This document shows positions 1 through 7,918 of a stretch of 26,839 nt of DNA, piece by piece. Every line of letters begins with the position of its first letter. Position 1 is the stretch's first letter. Origin of the DNA: JAIYDJ01 sp031398695 (GTDB lineage Bacteria; Pseudomonadota; Alphaproteobacteria; Rhodobacterales; Rhodobacteraceae); the NCBI GenBank assembly GCA_031398695.1, contig JANNNU010000076.1, forward strand, positions 1-26,839. The letters run 5' to 3'. The notes beneath the pieces are model-generated. The model saw nothing but the letters and a program-made list of their open reading frames with translations, was not told the origin of the DNA and did not search any database. A program made the position numbers and the translations under genes.

Positions 1-882
1 GTGGGGCGCTACATCGTCTCGGCCGAAGGCGACCTGATCGCCTTGGGTGCCGACGTCTGGGTGGGGTTCTTCGAGCTGAAGCGCGAGCGTTTTTCGTCCG
101 AACAGGTCCGTTTCACCGGCAAGGTCATCGACGAGGTTAACGCCGATATCCAGTGTCTGGTCGAGGTTGAAGACCGCATCACGCTGGGCCTGTTCAACAC
201 CGACATCCTGAAGGATCGCCGCAAGTTCACCGACCGGCTGGTAGTCGATGGCAACGACCCGCGCGGCATCGACGTGGCGCTGGCCGCGAAAAAGGCCTAC
301 CCCGTCGTCACCGCCCGCACCAACGCCTTTGCCCGCGATGCGGATGGTCTGGTGTTTTCGCGCGACTGCCTGGAGGTGACGCTGACCACCCCGGGCGGCG
401 AGGCCGTGCATGTGCTGGTCAACCATTTCAAGGCCAAGGACCGCAAGCCGACGGAATCGAACGAAAAACGCCGCAGGCAGGCTGCGTTCGTGTCGGAAAT
501 CCTGAAGACCCGCTATGACCTGACCCGCGATTTCGTCATCGTCGCGGGCGATCTGAACGATGAACCGGGCTCTGCCCCGCTGGCCCCGCTGCACGCCACC
601 CCCGGCCTGACCGACGTGTTCGATGTGGTGAACCGCCCAAAGGCGGACCGCTGGACCTACTATTACGGCGTCGACAAGGCGTTCAACACCATCGACTATC
701 TGTTCGTGTCGGACGCCCTGAAACCCCGCGTCACGGCTGCCGGGATCGAACGGCGCGGTATTGCCGAGCTGTCGAAACTGACCAACGGGGTCGAGGTGGA
801 GTTCACCGGGATCACCAGCTGGCGCGTCGCCGCGTCTGATCATGGCGCGGTCTGGGCCGATTTCGACATGCCGGGCGGCTGA
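1..882 (+). CDS. Endonuclease/exonuclease/phosphatase family protein (5' end outside window)
   Basis: The frame is open from the first base and ends with TGA at 880-882. The GTG at base 1 is probably an internal codon, because the family's N-terminal beta strand (of the type ATFNxxN) is missing and the visible part starts just before the catalytic-Glu region (LVEVEDR, residues 53-59). Other family signatures are in order: LVNHFKAK near 140, the metal-binding IVAGDLNDEP near 181-190, NTIDYLF near 230-236 and the catalytic SDHGAVWADF near the C-terminus. These fit the Mg-dependent DNase I/exonuclease III/phosphodiesterase fold (PF03372). Substrate cannot be told: nuclease, phospholipid phosphatase or other phosphodiesterase are all possible. 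No neighbour clarifies its role; rlmJ starts 52 bases downstream. Confidence 0.85.
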   Translation: MGRYIVSAEGDLIALGADVWVGFFELKRERFSSEQVRFTGKVIDEVNADIQCLVEVEDRITLGLFNTDILKDRRKFTDRLVVDGNDPRGIDVALAAKKAYPVVTARTNAFARDADGLVFSRDCLEVTLTTPGGEAVHVLVNHFKAKDRKPTESNEKRRRQAAFVSEILKTRYDLTRDFVIVAGDLNDEPGSAPLAPLHATPGLTDVFDVVNRPKADRWTYYYGVDKAFNTIDYLFVSDALKPRVTAAGIERRGIAELSKLTNGVEVEFTGITSWRVAASDHGAVWADFDMPGG

Positions 883-934
883 ACCCGGCAGCGTCGGGAT
901 TGCACGGCTGCGCAAGGGGCGGTAAGGCCAGCGC

Positions 935-1717
935 ATGCTGTCTTATCAACACCTGTATCACGCCGGGAACCTGGCCGATGTCCAGAAACATGCCGCTTTG
1001 GCCTGGGCGCTGGATTATCTGACGCAGAAGGACAAACCGCTGACCTATGTCGAAACCCACGCCGGGCGCGGGGTCTATGATCTGGGCGCGGACGAGGCGC
1101 TGAAGACCGGCGAGGCGGCGGGCGGTGTCGCGCGCGCCGAAAGCTGGTTCAAGCCCGACCACCCTTACCGCCGTCGTCTGGCCGAGGCGCGGGCATCGCT
1201 GGGCCCCGCCGCCTATCCCGGCTCGCCGACGGTCGCGGCCCTGTCGTTGCGCGACGGCGATGTGATGCACCTGGCCGAACTGCACCCGCAGGAACACCGC
1301 GCGTTGGTGGAAAACCTGTCGCCATGGGGCGCGCACATTCAGGCGCGCGACGGGTTCGACATGGCCCTTGCCGTCTGCCCGCCGACCCCGCGTCGGGGCC
1401 TGATGCTGATCGACCCGTCGTACGAGGTGAAGGCGGACTACGACCGCATCCCGAAAATCATCGGGCAGATCCATCGCAAGTGGAACGTCGGCGTGATCAT
1501 GCTGTGGTATCCGCTGCTGGCGGGCGGCGTTCACGGCCCGATGCTGGCCGATCTGGCCGCCGCGTTCCCGGACGGTCTGCGCACCGAGGTCCGCTTCCCC
1601 CCGGTTCGCGACGGCCACCGGATGGAGGGGTCCGGCCTCTTTGTCGTCAATCCGCCTTACGGCATGGCCGAAGAAGCCGCACGCATCGCCAAACTGTTTC
1701 GTGACCATGCCCGCTAG
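935..1717 (+). CDS. rlmJ: 23S rRNA (adenine(2030)-N6)-methyltransferase RlmJ
   Basis: A 260-residue protein, close to the usual RlmJ length (about 280). It starts with the family-specific MLSYQHLYHAGNLADVQKHA segment (residues 1-20), has a SAM-binding motif ETHAGRGVYDL (40-50), and a motif IV DPSYE (160-164) followed by the RlmJ-typical KADY. RlmJ methylates N6 of A2030 in free 23S rRNA. Motif IV reads DPSY rather than the DPPY/F usual in N6-adenine methyltransferases; the neighbouring Asp and Tyr are intact, so activity is still expected. The C-terminal INPPY-like strand is present as VVNPPYG. The gene stands alone between two short gaps and looks like ordinary housekeeping. Confidence 0.93.
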   Translation: MLSYQHLYHAGNLADVQKHAALAWALDYLTQKDKPLTYVETHAGRGVYDLGADEALKTGEAAGGVARAESWFKPDHPYRRRLAEARASLGPAAYPGSPTVAALSLRDGDVMHLAELHPQEHRALVENLSPWGAHIQARDGFDMALAVCPPTPRRGLMLIDPSYEVKADYDRIPKIIGQIHRKWNVGVIMLWYPLLAGGVHGPMLADLAAAFPDGLRTEVRFPPVRDGHRMEGSGLFVVNPPYGMAEEAARIAKLFRDHAR

Positions 1718-1773
1718 GGCGTCGGCGGTTTTCCCCGTTGGCAAAGCCGGGCGTCCCGATTAACTATTCCGCC

Positions 1774-2211
1774 ATGATCACGAACATCCTGCGCCAATTG
1801 CTGGCCCCCGCCCCCACCCAACTGGCCGACCCCGATGCCCGGCTTGCGCTGGCCGCCCTGCTGGTGCGCATCGCCCGCACCGACGGGCTTTATTCGGGCG
1901 AAGAGGTCGAACGCATCGACCGCGTGCTGATGACCAGGCATGCCCTCGGCCCGTTCGAGGCCGCCGCCCTGCGTGCCGAGGCTGAAACACTGGAGGTCGA
2001 GGCACCCGACACCGTGCGCTTCACCCGCGCGCTGAAAGAGGCCGTGGCCGTCGAACACCGCGTGGGCCTGATGCAGGCGCTGTGGTCGGTGGCGCTGGCC
2101 GACGATCTGCGCGACGATCAGGAAGACCGCTTGATGCGTCTGGTGTCCAGCCTGCTGGGCCTGACCGATGTGGAATCGGCTCAGGCGCGCAAACGGGCGT
2201 CGCACGAATGA
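1774..2211 (+). CDS. TerB-like (tellurite resistance TerB family) cytoplasmic protein
   Basis: A 145-residue helical protein from the ATG at 1774. An in-frame TTG at 1738 would add 12 residues but looks more like promoter sequence (TTGGCA 1738-1743). Two helical repeats carry acidic clusters, ARTDGLYSGEEVERI near 30-44 and ALADDLRDDQEDRLMR near 108-123. This is the TerB/DjlA-type pattern in which acidic residues bind a metal. TerB-domain proteins were named from tellurite resistance operons, but isolated ones like this are mostly of unknown role. Its stop overlaps the start of the next gene (ATGA, 2208-2211), so the two are translationally coupled. Confidence 0.75.
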   Translation: MITNILRQLLAPAPTQLADPDARLALAALLVRIARTDGLYSGEEVERIDRVLMTRHALGPFEAAALRAEAETLEVEAPDTVRFTRALKEAVAVEHRVGLMQALWSVALADDLRDDQEDRLMRLVSSLLGLTDVESAQARKRASHE

Positions 2212-2978
2212 TCGCCTCGCTGGGCATGTACGATCCCGTTCCGTTGCAGGCGGCGAACGACCGCTACTGGGCGCTGATCCGCGACGGCTTGCGGGCGTAC
2301 GGTGCCGCGGCCCCCGACGCGCTGACCCGCGGCCCGGATGCCTACTGGCCCGCCTGGCAGGCGCCGGATCTGGTGTTCAGCCAGACCTGCGGCCTGCCGT
2401 TCCGCTCCCGGCTGCACACCAAGGTGACGCTGATCGGCACGCCGGATTTCGGCCTGACAGCGTGCCCGCCCGGTTACTACCGCTCGCTGTTCGTGGCGCG
2501 CCAGGATGATCCGCGCGACCGGTTGGCCGACTTTGCCGGTGGCAGGCTGGCCTACAACGAAGAGTTGTCGCAGTCGGGCTGGGGAGCGCCCTACAACCAT
2601 GCGGCAGCACTGGGGCTGCACTGGTCGTCGCTGCTGCGGACCGGGGCACATGCCACCGCGTCCAAGGCCGTCGCCGACGGCGAGGCCGACATCGCGGCGA
2701 TCGACGCGCTGACGTGGGAACTGCTGTCGCAACACGAACCCTGGCCGCACCGGCTGAAGATCGTCGAAACCACGCAGCCGACCCCCGGCTTGCCCTACAT
2801 CGCAGGTCCGGGCGCCGATGCGGACCTGCTGTTCGCGGTCGTCGCGGCCGCGATCGACCGGCTGTCGCCGCAGGACCGCGCCTTGCTGCACCTGCGCGGC
2901 ATCGTGCGGATCTCCGCGGCCGATTATCTCGCGGTGACCATCCCGCCCGCACCCGAGGCGATGGCCGCGGCATCGTGA
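2208..2978 (+). CDS. PhnD/phosphonate-type substrate-binding family protein without signal peptide
   Basis: The start is set by the ATGA overlap with the TerB-like gene, giving 256 residues; an upstream in-frame start at 2082 would lie inside that gene. The protein resembles PF12974 (PhnD, phosphate/phosphite/phosphonate binding): SLGMYDPVPLQAAND at the N-terminus, DLVFSQTCGLPF near 54-65, LAYNEELSQSG near 114-124, and GAHATASKAVADGEADIAAID near 147-167, the usual hinge region. There is no hydrophobic leader and no lipobox, so it is probably cytoplasmic rather than a transporter partner. No PhnC/PhnE-like genes lie nearby. Ligand unknown; a cytoplasmic ligand sensor or a domain repurposed as an enzyme are possibilities. 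Confidence 0.78.
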   Translation: MIASLGMYDPVPLQAANDRYWALIRDGLRAYGAAAPDALTRGPDAYWPAWQAPDLVFSQTCGLPFRSRLHTKVTLIGTPDFGLTACPPGYYRSLFVARQDDPRDRLADFAGGRLAYNEELSQSGWGAPYNHAAALGLHWSSLLRTGAHATASKAVADGEADIAAIDALTWELLSQHEPWPHRLKIVETTQPTPGLPYIAGPGADADLLFAVVAAAIDRLSPQDRALLHLRGIVRISAADYLAVTIPPAPEAMAAAS

Positions 2979-3007
2979 TTAAAATACAGGCAGCCCCTGC
3001 TATCCGT

Positions 3008-3066
3008 GGCGCAATGGTCGTTGCATTGGCCGACGAATTGCGCCCTATTTGTGCGATGCTCACAAA
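3008..3066 (+). promoter_or_regulatory. Upstream region of the ABC importer: two inverted repeats
   Basis: The gap before the ABC ATPase holds a perfect 8-bp inverted repeat, GGCGCAAT (3008-3015) with ATTGCGCC (3037-3044), and a second one, TTTGTG (3048-3053) with CACAAA (3061-3066), separated by 7 bases. A TATTTG at 3046-3051 could be a -10 element overlapping the second repeat, but no good -35 stands at 17 bases. This is consistent with an operator-controlled promoter for the importer. No cognate regulator is identified; the assignment is inference from symmetry and position. Confidence 0.35.
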
Positions 3067-3078
3067 AGATACGGTCCA

Positions 3079-3867
3079 GTGACCCAGAACCTTCCCGCGA
3101 ACGCCGCCACGCCGGTCATTGCGATCCATGACCTGCACAAAGCATACGGCAGCCTCGAAGTGCTAAAGGGCGTCGATCTGACCGCCCCGCGCGGCCATGT
3201 CATCAGTCTGATCGGATCGTCCGGGTCCGGCAAATCCACCCTGCTTCGCTGCTGCAACCTGCTGGAGGACAGCCAGGCCGGCGAGATCCGCTTCGAGGGC
3301 GAGGCTGTGCGCTGGAAAGGTCAGGGCCTGGGCCGCCACCCGGCCGACCGCGCGCAGGTCACCCGGATGCGCACCAACCTGTCGATGGTGTTCCAGCAGT
3401 TCAATCTGTGGTCGCACATGACGATCCTGCAAAACGTCATGGAAGCGCCGCTGACCGTGCTGAAACGCGACCCTGCCGAGGTCGAGGCGACCGCGCGCAA
3501 ATACCTGGCCAAGGTCGGCATCGTCGAGAAATGCGATGCCTGGCCCGCCCAGCTTTCGGGTGGCCAGCAACAGCGCGCCGCCATTGCCCGGGCGCTGTGC
3601 ATGGAACCGCGTGCGCTGCTGTTCGACGAGCCGACCTCCGCTCTCGATCCCGAACTGGAACAGGAAGTCGTCAAGGTGATCAAGGCGCTGGCTGAGGAGG
3701 GCCGCACGATGATCCTGGTGACGCACGACATGAAACTTGCCGCCGATGTGTCGGATCACGTCATTTTCCTGCACCAAGGCAAGGTCGAGGAGCAAGGCCC
3801 GCCCGACCGGCTGTTCAGCAACCCGCAGACCGAACGGTTGCGCGGGTTCCTGTCGGCAACGGCCTAG
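3079..3867 (+). CDS. Polar amino acid ABC transporter, ATP-binding protein (GlnQ/HisP family)
   Basis: Cytoplasmic ATPase of an ABC importer, 262 residues from a GTG at 3079; the upstream frame to 3049 lacks family similarity. All nucleotide-binding motifs are intact: Walker A GSSGSGKS (46-53), Q-loop in MVFQQFNL (103-110), signature LSGGQQQR (159-166), Walker B ALLFDEPTSALD (179-190) and switch His in LVTHDM. The segment between Walker A and the Q-loop is longer than in GlnQ, as in HisP/OccP-type ATPases that serve basic amino acids and opines. It heads a four-gene transporter operon (ATPase, binding protein, two permeases) and sits upstream of the glutamine-synthetase-like genes. Substrate is not determined; a basic amino acid, opine or amine is a reasonable guess. 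Confidence 0.93.
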   Translation: MTQNLPANAATPVIAIHDLHKAYGSLEVLKGVDLTAPRGHVISLIGSSGSGKSTLLRCCNLLEDSQAGEIRFEGEAVRWKGQGLGRHPADRAQVTRMRTNLSMVFQQFNLWSHMTILQNVMEAPLTVLKRDPAEVEATARKYLAKVGIVEKCDAWPAQLSGGQQQRAAIARALCMEPRALLFDEPTSALDPELEQEVVKVIKALAEEGRTMILVTHDMKLAADVSDHVIFLHQGKVEEQGPPDRLFSNPQTERLRGFLSATA

Positions 3868-3894
3868 AATAACCAACCACTCAGGGAGACAACA

Positions 3895-4617
3895 ATGAAG
3901 AAACTTCTGCTTGCAACCGCGCTTCTGGCGCTGGGAACCGGCCTCGCCGCAGCACAGACCGTGCGTCTGGGGACCGAGGGCGCCTATCCGCCCTACAACT
4001 TCATCAACGACGCGGGCGAGGTGGACGGGTTCGAACGCAAGCTGGGCGACGAGCTGTGCAAGCGCGCCGCGCTGACCTGCGAATGGACCACGAACGAGTG
4101 GGACAGCATCATTCCAAACCTGCAATCGGGCAACTATGACGTGATCATCGCCGGCATGTCGATCACCGACGAGCGTGAGGCGATCATCAACTTCAGCGAC
4201 AACTACATCCCGCCGGCCGCTTCGGCCTATCTGGCGCTTAGCGCCGATGTCGATGTGAAGACCGCCGTCGTCTCGGCACAGGTTTCGACCATCCAGGCGG
4301 GCTATGTCGCCGAATCCGGCGCAACCCTGCTGGAATTCGCTACGCCGGACGAAACCGTCGCTGCCGTGCGCAACGGCGAGGCAGATGCAGTGTTCGCCGA
4401 CAAGGATTACCTCGCCCCGATTGCGGCCGAGTCGAATGGCGAGCTGGTTCTGCTGGCCGAAGAAGTGCAGCTTGGCGGGGGCGTCGGTCTGGGCATGCGC
4501 GAAAGCGACACCGAGCTGAAGGCGAAATTCGATGCCGCCATCCAGTCGATGAAGGCCGACGGCACCCTGAACGCGCTGATCACCGAATACTTCGGTGAAG
4601 CGGCCGCAACGTTCTGA
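3895..4617 (+). CDS. Periplasmic amino acid-binding protein of the ABC importer (SBP_bac_3)
   Basis: A 240-residue extracytoplasmic solute-binding protein. It has a Sec signal peptide (KK, hydrophobic core, cleavage after Ala-Ala-Ala near residue 20) and a good ribosome site (AGGGAGA) upstream of the ATG. Family marks are LGTEGAYPPYNF near 24-35, the DGFERKLGDELC segment, YDVIIAGMSITDERE near 82-96 (this Arg normally clamps the ligand alpha-carboxylate), and a C-terminal TLNALITEYFG helix. This is the cluster-3 fold that binds polar amino acids, opines and related amines. It lies between the ATPase and the permeases. Ligand identity cannot be read from the sequence. Confidence 0.92.
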   Translation: MKKLLLATALLALGTGLAAAQTVRLGTEGAYPPYNFINDAGEVDGFERKLGDELCKRAALTCEWTTNEWDSIIPNLQSGNYDVIIAGMSITDEREAIINFSDNYIPPAASAYLALSADVDVKTAVVSAQVSTIQAGYVAESGATLLEFATPDETVAAVRNGEADAVFADKDYLAPIAAESNGELVLLAEEVQLGGGVGLGMRESDTELKAKFDAAIQSMKADGTLNALITEYFGEAAATF

Positions 4618-4657
4618 TACGGACCGGGGGCGGCTGATTTCGGCCGCCCAATCCCCG

Positions 4658-5539
4658 ATGTTCGCGTTCTGCGACGACCCCTCGACCCTGGACGGCCTTC
4701 CTTGGCTGTCGTGCTACCTGACCACGGGCAAGCACTTCGATTTCTATTGGTCGTTTCTGGTCGTTCTGCTGCTGCTGCTGGTCACCGCCCCTCTTGCGCT
4801 TGGCATGGGCGTTCTGGGCGCGATGGCCTCGCGCAGCCCGGTGCTGCCGCTGCGCTGGCTGGGTCGCGCCTACACCGCCATGGTGCGCGGGGTGCCCGAC
4901 ATCGTGTTCTTTCTGTTCTTCGTGATCGCGCTGGATCAGGGCATGGAATGGCTGCTGCATCAGGTGGTCTGCCCCGACTGGGACCAGCCGATCCGGCAGG
5001 GCACCGAGTTTCGCGTCTGCCCCGAAGCCAAGATTCCGTCCGGCAACGCCAGTGCGTTCTGGTATCAGGTCGACGGCTTTGTCCGCGCCGTGGTGACCTT
5101 TGCCCTTGTGTTCGGGGCGTTTGCCGCCAACGTGATATACGGCGCGATGCAGGCGGTGCCCAAGGCGCAGCTTGAAACCGCCGAAGCCTACGGCATGTCG
5201 CACCGCCAGGTGTTCCGCCGGGTTCTGGTGCCGCAGATGTGGGTCTATGCGCTGCCCGGCCTGTCGAACCTGTGGGTGATCCTGATCAAGGCGACGCCGC
5301 TCTTGTTCCTGCTGGGCGTGCAGGACATCGTCTATTGGGCGCGCGAACTGGGCGGGTCAAAGACCAGCGCCTATGAATACCCCCACCCCGACTGGCGGCT
5401 GTGGTATTTTCTGGCGCTGCTGGTGTTCTACCTCGTCGCCACCTGGGCGTCGGAAAAGGTGCTGGGCCGTCTGACCGCCACACTATCGCGGGGTCAGGCC
5501 ACGGCGGCGGGCGAAGCGATGCGAAAGGCGGGCCTGTGA
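4658..5539 (+). CDS. Amino acid ABC transporter permease 1 (HisM/OccM-like)
   Basis: Inner-membrane subunit, 293 residues from ATG 4658. An ATG at 4595 is in frame but overlaps the binding-protein gene and adds a charged, unconvincing leader. Transmembrane segments include a Leu-rich first helix near 30-50 and a second near 80-100. A long loop follows, and the cytoplasmic EAA loop is ETAEAYGMSHRQVFRRVLVP. The N-terminal segment has two cysteines (CDDPSTLDGLPWLSC) and the long loop after the second helix has two more (VVCPDW, FRVCPEAK), both predicted periplasmic. The gene ends in a GTGA overlap with the second permease, so the two are co-translated. Confidence 0.9.
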   Translation: MFAFCDDPSTLDGLPWLSCYLTTGKHFDFYWSFLVVLLLLLVTAPLALGMGVLGAMASRSPVLPLRWLGRAYTAMVRGVPDIVFFLFFVIALDQGMEWLLHQVVCPDWDQPIRQGTEFRVCPEAKIPSGNASAFWYQVDGFVRAVVTFALVFGAFAANVIYGAMQAVPKAQLETAEAYGMSHRQVFRRVLVPQMWVYALPGLSNLWVILIKATPLLFLLGVQDIVYWARELGGSKTSAYEYPHPDWRLWYFLALLVFYLVATWASEKVLGRLTATLSRGQATAAGEAMRKAGL

Positions 5540-6363
5540 CCTGCTGGGAAACCATCGGCGCCTATGCGTTCCGCTCGATCGGCATCGGCGAGCGGTTGCT
5601 GCCGCGCACCGATTTCACCCTGTGCCAGCAGTTCACCCTGATCGGATCGGGTCTGATCTGGAACCTTTACTTCGGCCTGCTGGCCCTGATGGCAGGGTTC
5701 TTCCTCGCCAACGCCGTGGCGCTGGCCAAGGCGTCGCGCAACCCATGGGCGCGCAAGCCCGCCGAATGGTTCATCTTCGTGTTCCGCGGCTCGCCATTGT
5801 TCATCCAGTTCTTCCTCGCCTACGAAACCTTCGTGATGCTGCCGCGCGCGGGCATCGACGTGTTCGGAATTACCGTAGCGACAGACTGGCTGACCAAGGC
5901 CTGGGCGGGGGCGCTGATCGTGCTGTTCCTCAACACCTCGGCCTACGCCGGTGAGATCTTCTACGGCGCGCTGCAATCCATCCCCAAAGGCGATCTCGAG
6001 GCGGCCGATGCCTATGGCATCACCGGATGGAAACGCTTCATCCGCATCCAGTGGCCGACCATGCTGCGCCTTGCGTGGCCTGCCTACACCAACGAGGCAA
6101 TCTTCCTGTTCCACGCCACCACACTGGTGTTCTTTTCCGGTTTTCCCGCCTTCCAACAACGCGGCGACGCGCTGTATTATGCGGCCTATTTCGCCGATAA
6201 GACGTTCAACCCCTTCATCCCCTACCCCATCGTCGCGGTCTATTTCATCTGCCTGACGGCGGGGATCACGACGATCTACGCCGTCATCAATCGCCGCCTG
6301 AACCGCCATCTGCCCCAGAACCAGCGCGCCAGAATTCGCTTGCGCCCGCAGGTGATCCGGTAG
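5536..6363 (+). CDS. Amino acid ABC transporter permease 2 (HisQ/OccQ-like)
   Basis: Second membrane subunit, 275 residues, starting at the GTG in the GTGA overlap with permease 1; in-frame starts upstream lie inside that gene. It has hydrophobic helices, for example LIWNLYFGLLALMAGFFLAN, and an EAA loop LEAADAYGITGWKRFIRIQWP. As in permease 1, the predicted periplasmic N-terminus carries a pair of cysteines (Cys3 and Cys30). With the ATPase and binding protein it forms a complete importer. The gene closes the transporter operon; a gap of 142 bases with a palindrome follows before the first ligase gene. Confidence 0.9.
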   Translation: MTCWETIGAYAFRSIGIGERLLPRTDFTLCQQFTLIGSGLIWNLYFGLLALMAGFFLANAVALAKASRNPWARKPAEWFIFVFRGSPLFIQFFLAYETFVMLPRAGIDVFGITVATDWLTKAWAGALIVLFLNTSAYAGEIFYGALQSIPKGDLEAADAYGITGWKRFIRIQWPTMLRLAWPAYTNEAIFLFHATTLVFFSGFPAFQQRGDALYYAAYFADKTFNPFIPYPIVAVYFICLTAGITTIYAVINRRLNRHLPQNQRARIRLRPQVIR

Positions 6364-6370
6364 TATCGTT

Positions 6371-6384
6371 AATTTGATCAAATT
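6371..6384. promoter_or_regulatory. Perfect 14-bp palindrome AATTTGATCAAATT
   Basis: The sequence AATTTGATCAAATT equals its own reverse complement and stands out as AT-rich in a GC-rich gap between the importer and the first glutamine-synthetase-like gene. Its size and position suit a dimeric repressor operator controlling the downstream nitrogen block. It resembles half sites of the FNR type (TTGAT/ATCAA) but lacks their 4-base spacer. The regulator is unknown. Confidence 0.4.
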
Positions 6385-6505
6385 CTGCGTGCCACCCGGC
6401 GCGGCAGACGGGGATCGAAAACAGGGGATAGGATCAAGGGCATGATCCACAACCTGCTGCCTAGGGTGCAACGCCCCGGTGGCGGCATGCCCTGCCTGAT
6501 GTGAC

Positions 6506-7846
6506 ATGATGAAAGACTGGCTGAGAAAGCATCCGGACGTCCGGACCATTCGCGTAGCCGCCGCAGACCTGAACGGTCAGGCCCGTGGCAAGCGGGTCCC
6601 GGCGCGCTTTGCCGACAAGGTGGTGAAGGACGGCACGCGGTTTCCGTTTTCGGTTCTGAACCTCGACATCTGGGGCGAGGATATCGACGACAGCCCGTTG
6701 GTGTTCGAACAGGGCGATCAGGACGGGCTGCTGAAGCCGACCGAACGCGGCTTCATGCCCATGCCGTGGCTCGAGGCGCCGACGGCCCTGCTGCCGATCT
6801 GGATGTTCCGCGAGAACGGCCAGCCCTACGAAGGCGACCCGCGCCACGCCCTGCGCGCGGTGCTGGAAAAGTTCAAAGCGCGCGGCCTGACGCCGGTCTG
6901 CGCCATCGAGCTCGAATTCTTCCTGATCGACGACAGCGGCAAGACCATGCAGGTCCCCGCCTCCCCCCGGTCCGGCAAGCGGCGCAAGGCGGCGGAGACG
7001 TTGTCGATCCGCGCGCTCGACGCATTCGATACGTTCTTCACCGACCTTTACGACGCCTGCGAGGCAATGGACATCCCGGCTGACACGTCGACCTCGGAAA
7101 CCGGTCTCGGCCAGTTCGAGGTCAACCTGATGCACTGCGACGATGCGCTCCGCGCCGCTGACGATGCCTGGCTCTTCAAGATGCTGGTCAAGGGTCTGGC
7201 GCGGCGGCACGGCTTTGCCGCCAGCTTCATGGCCAAACCCTACCCGGAGTATTCCGGCTCGGGCCTGCACACGCACTTCAGCCTGCTCGACAGCGACGGG
7301 CGCAACGTGTTCGACAGCGGCGGGCCGAAAGGCACCGCCACCTTGCGCCACGCCGTCGCGGGCTGCCTGAACGCCATGCATGACTCCACGCTGATCTTCG
7401 CGCCGCACCAGAACAGCTATGAACGTCTGGTGCCCGGCAAACACGCCCCCACCGCCATCTCGTGGGGCTACGAAAACCGCACCTCCGCGATCCGCATCCC
7501 GGCCGGCTCTTCCTCGGCCCGGCGGATCGAACATCGCGTGGCGGGCGGCGACGTGAACCCCTATCTGATGCTGGCCGCCATTCTGGGTGCCGCGCTGAAC
7601 GGGATCGAGGATCAGGAAGAACCGGCATCCCCGATCAACGGCAACGCCTATGCCGTCGAAGGCCTGCCGCAGATCCCCGCCAACTGGGAGGCGGCGATCG
7701 ACGCGCTGGAAGGCAGCGCCATCGTGCCGCGCTTCCTGCACCCCGAGCTGATCAAGAACCTGATCTCGACCAAGCGGCAGGAACTGCACTACATCGAAGA
7801 ACTCAGCGATCAAGAGCGGATCGAGCTTTACCTCGACACCGTCTGA
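6506..7846 (+). CDS. Glutamine synthetase family ligase, PuuA-like (first copy)
   Basis: A 446-residue protein of the GlnA fold, shorter than GlnA I-beta and like gamma-glutamylpolyamine synthetases, which join glutamate to an amine with ATP. Metal and substrate residues are present: Glu135 and Glu137 (IELEFF), Glu198 and Glu205 (SETGLGQFE), His255 (GSGLHTHFS), Arg325 and Arg330 (ENRTSAIRIP) and Glu342 (RRIEHRV). The NPYL signature follows at 351-354. The GlnA adenylylation-site motif (NLYDLP-like) is not seen, so regulation by adenylylation is unlikely. The start at 6506 is followed by a second Met; the choice between them is open. Substrate amine unknown; ethanolamine, putrescine or an aromatic amine are options in this family. 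Confidence 0.88.
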   Translation: MMKDWLRKHPDVRTIRVAAADLNGQARGKRVPARFADKVVKDGTRFPFSVLNLDIWGEDIDDSPLVFEQGDQDGLLKPTERGFMPMPWLEAPTALLPIWMFRENGQPYEGDPRHALRAVLEKFKARGLTPVCAIELEFFLIDDSGKTMQVPASPRSGKRRKAAETLSIRALDAFDTFFTDLYDACEAMDIPADTSTSETGLGQFEVNLMHCDDALRAADDAWLFKMLVKGLARRHGFAASFMAKPYPEYSGSGLHTHFSLLDSDGRNVFDSGGPKGTATLRHAVAGCLNAMHDSTLIFAPHQNSYERLVPGKHAPTAISWGYENRTSAIRIPAGSSSARRIEHRVAGGDVNPYLMLAAILGAALNGIEDQEEPASPINGNAYAVEGLPQIPANWEAAIDALEGSAIVPRFLHPELIKNLISTKRQELHYIEELSDQERIELYLDTV

Positions 7847-7918
7847 CCCACCCCATGCCCCCTTGACCAAGCGGGGGGGCCTGGCGCTACCCTGTTCCAC
7901 CTTTAACACGGACATTCC

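Noticed and set aside
1738..1766. TTGGCA-17-TAACTA before the TerB-like gene as a promoter
   Set aside because: The -10 match is poor and it would give an almost leaderless message; too weak to list as a feature.
3050..3064. TGTG-N7-CACA before the importer, resembling a CRP site
   Set aside because: CRP sites need 8 bases between these words and TGTGA/TCACA halves; the spacing is one short and one half is imperfect. I kept it only as an unassigned inverted repeat.
7857..7880. GC-rich hairpin (GCCCCC with GGGGGC) between the first ligase and the GATase gene
   Set aside because: No T-run follows and the inner pairing needs a 4-base bulge, so I do not call it a terminator; it may still be a stable mRNA structure.
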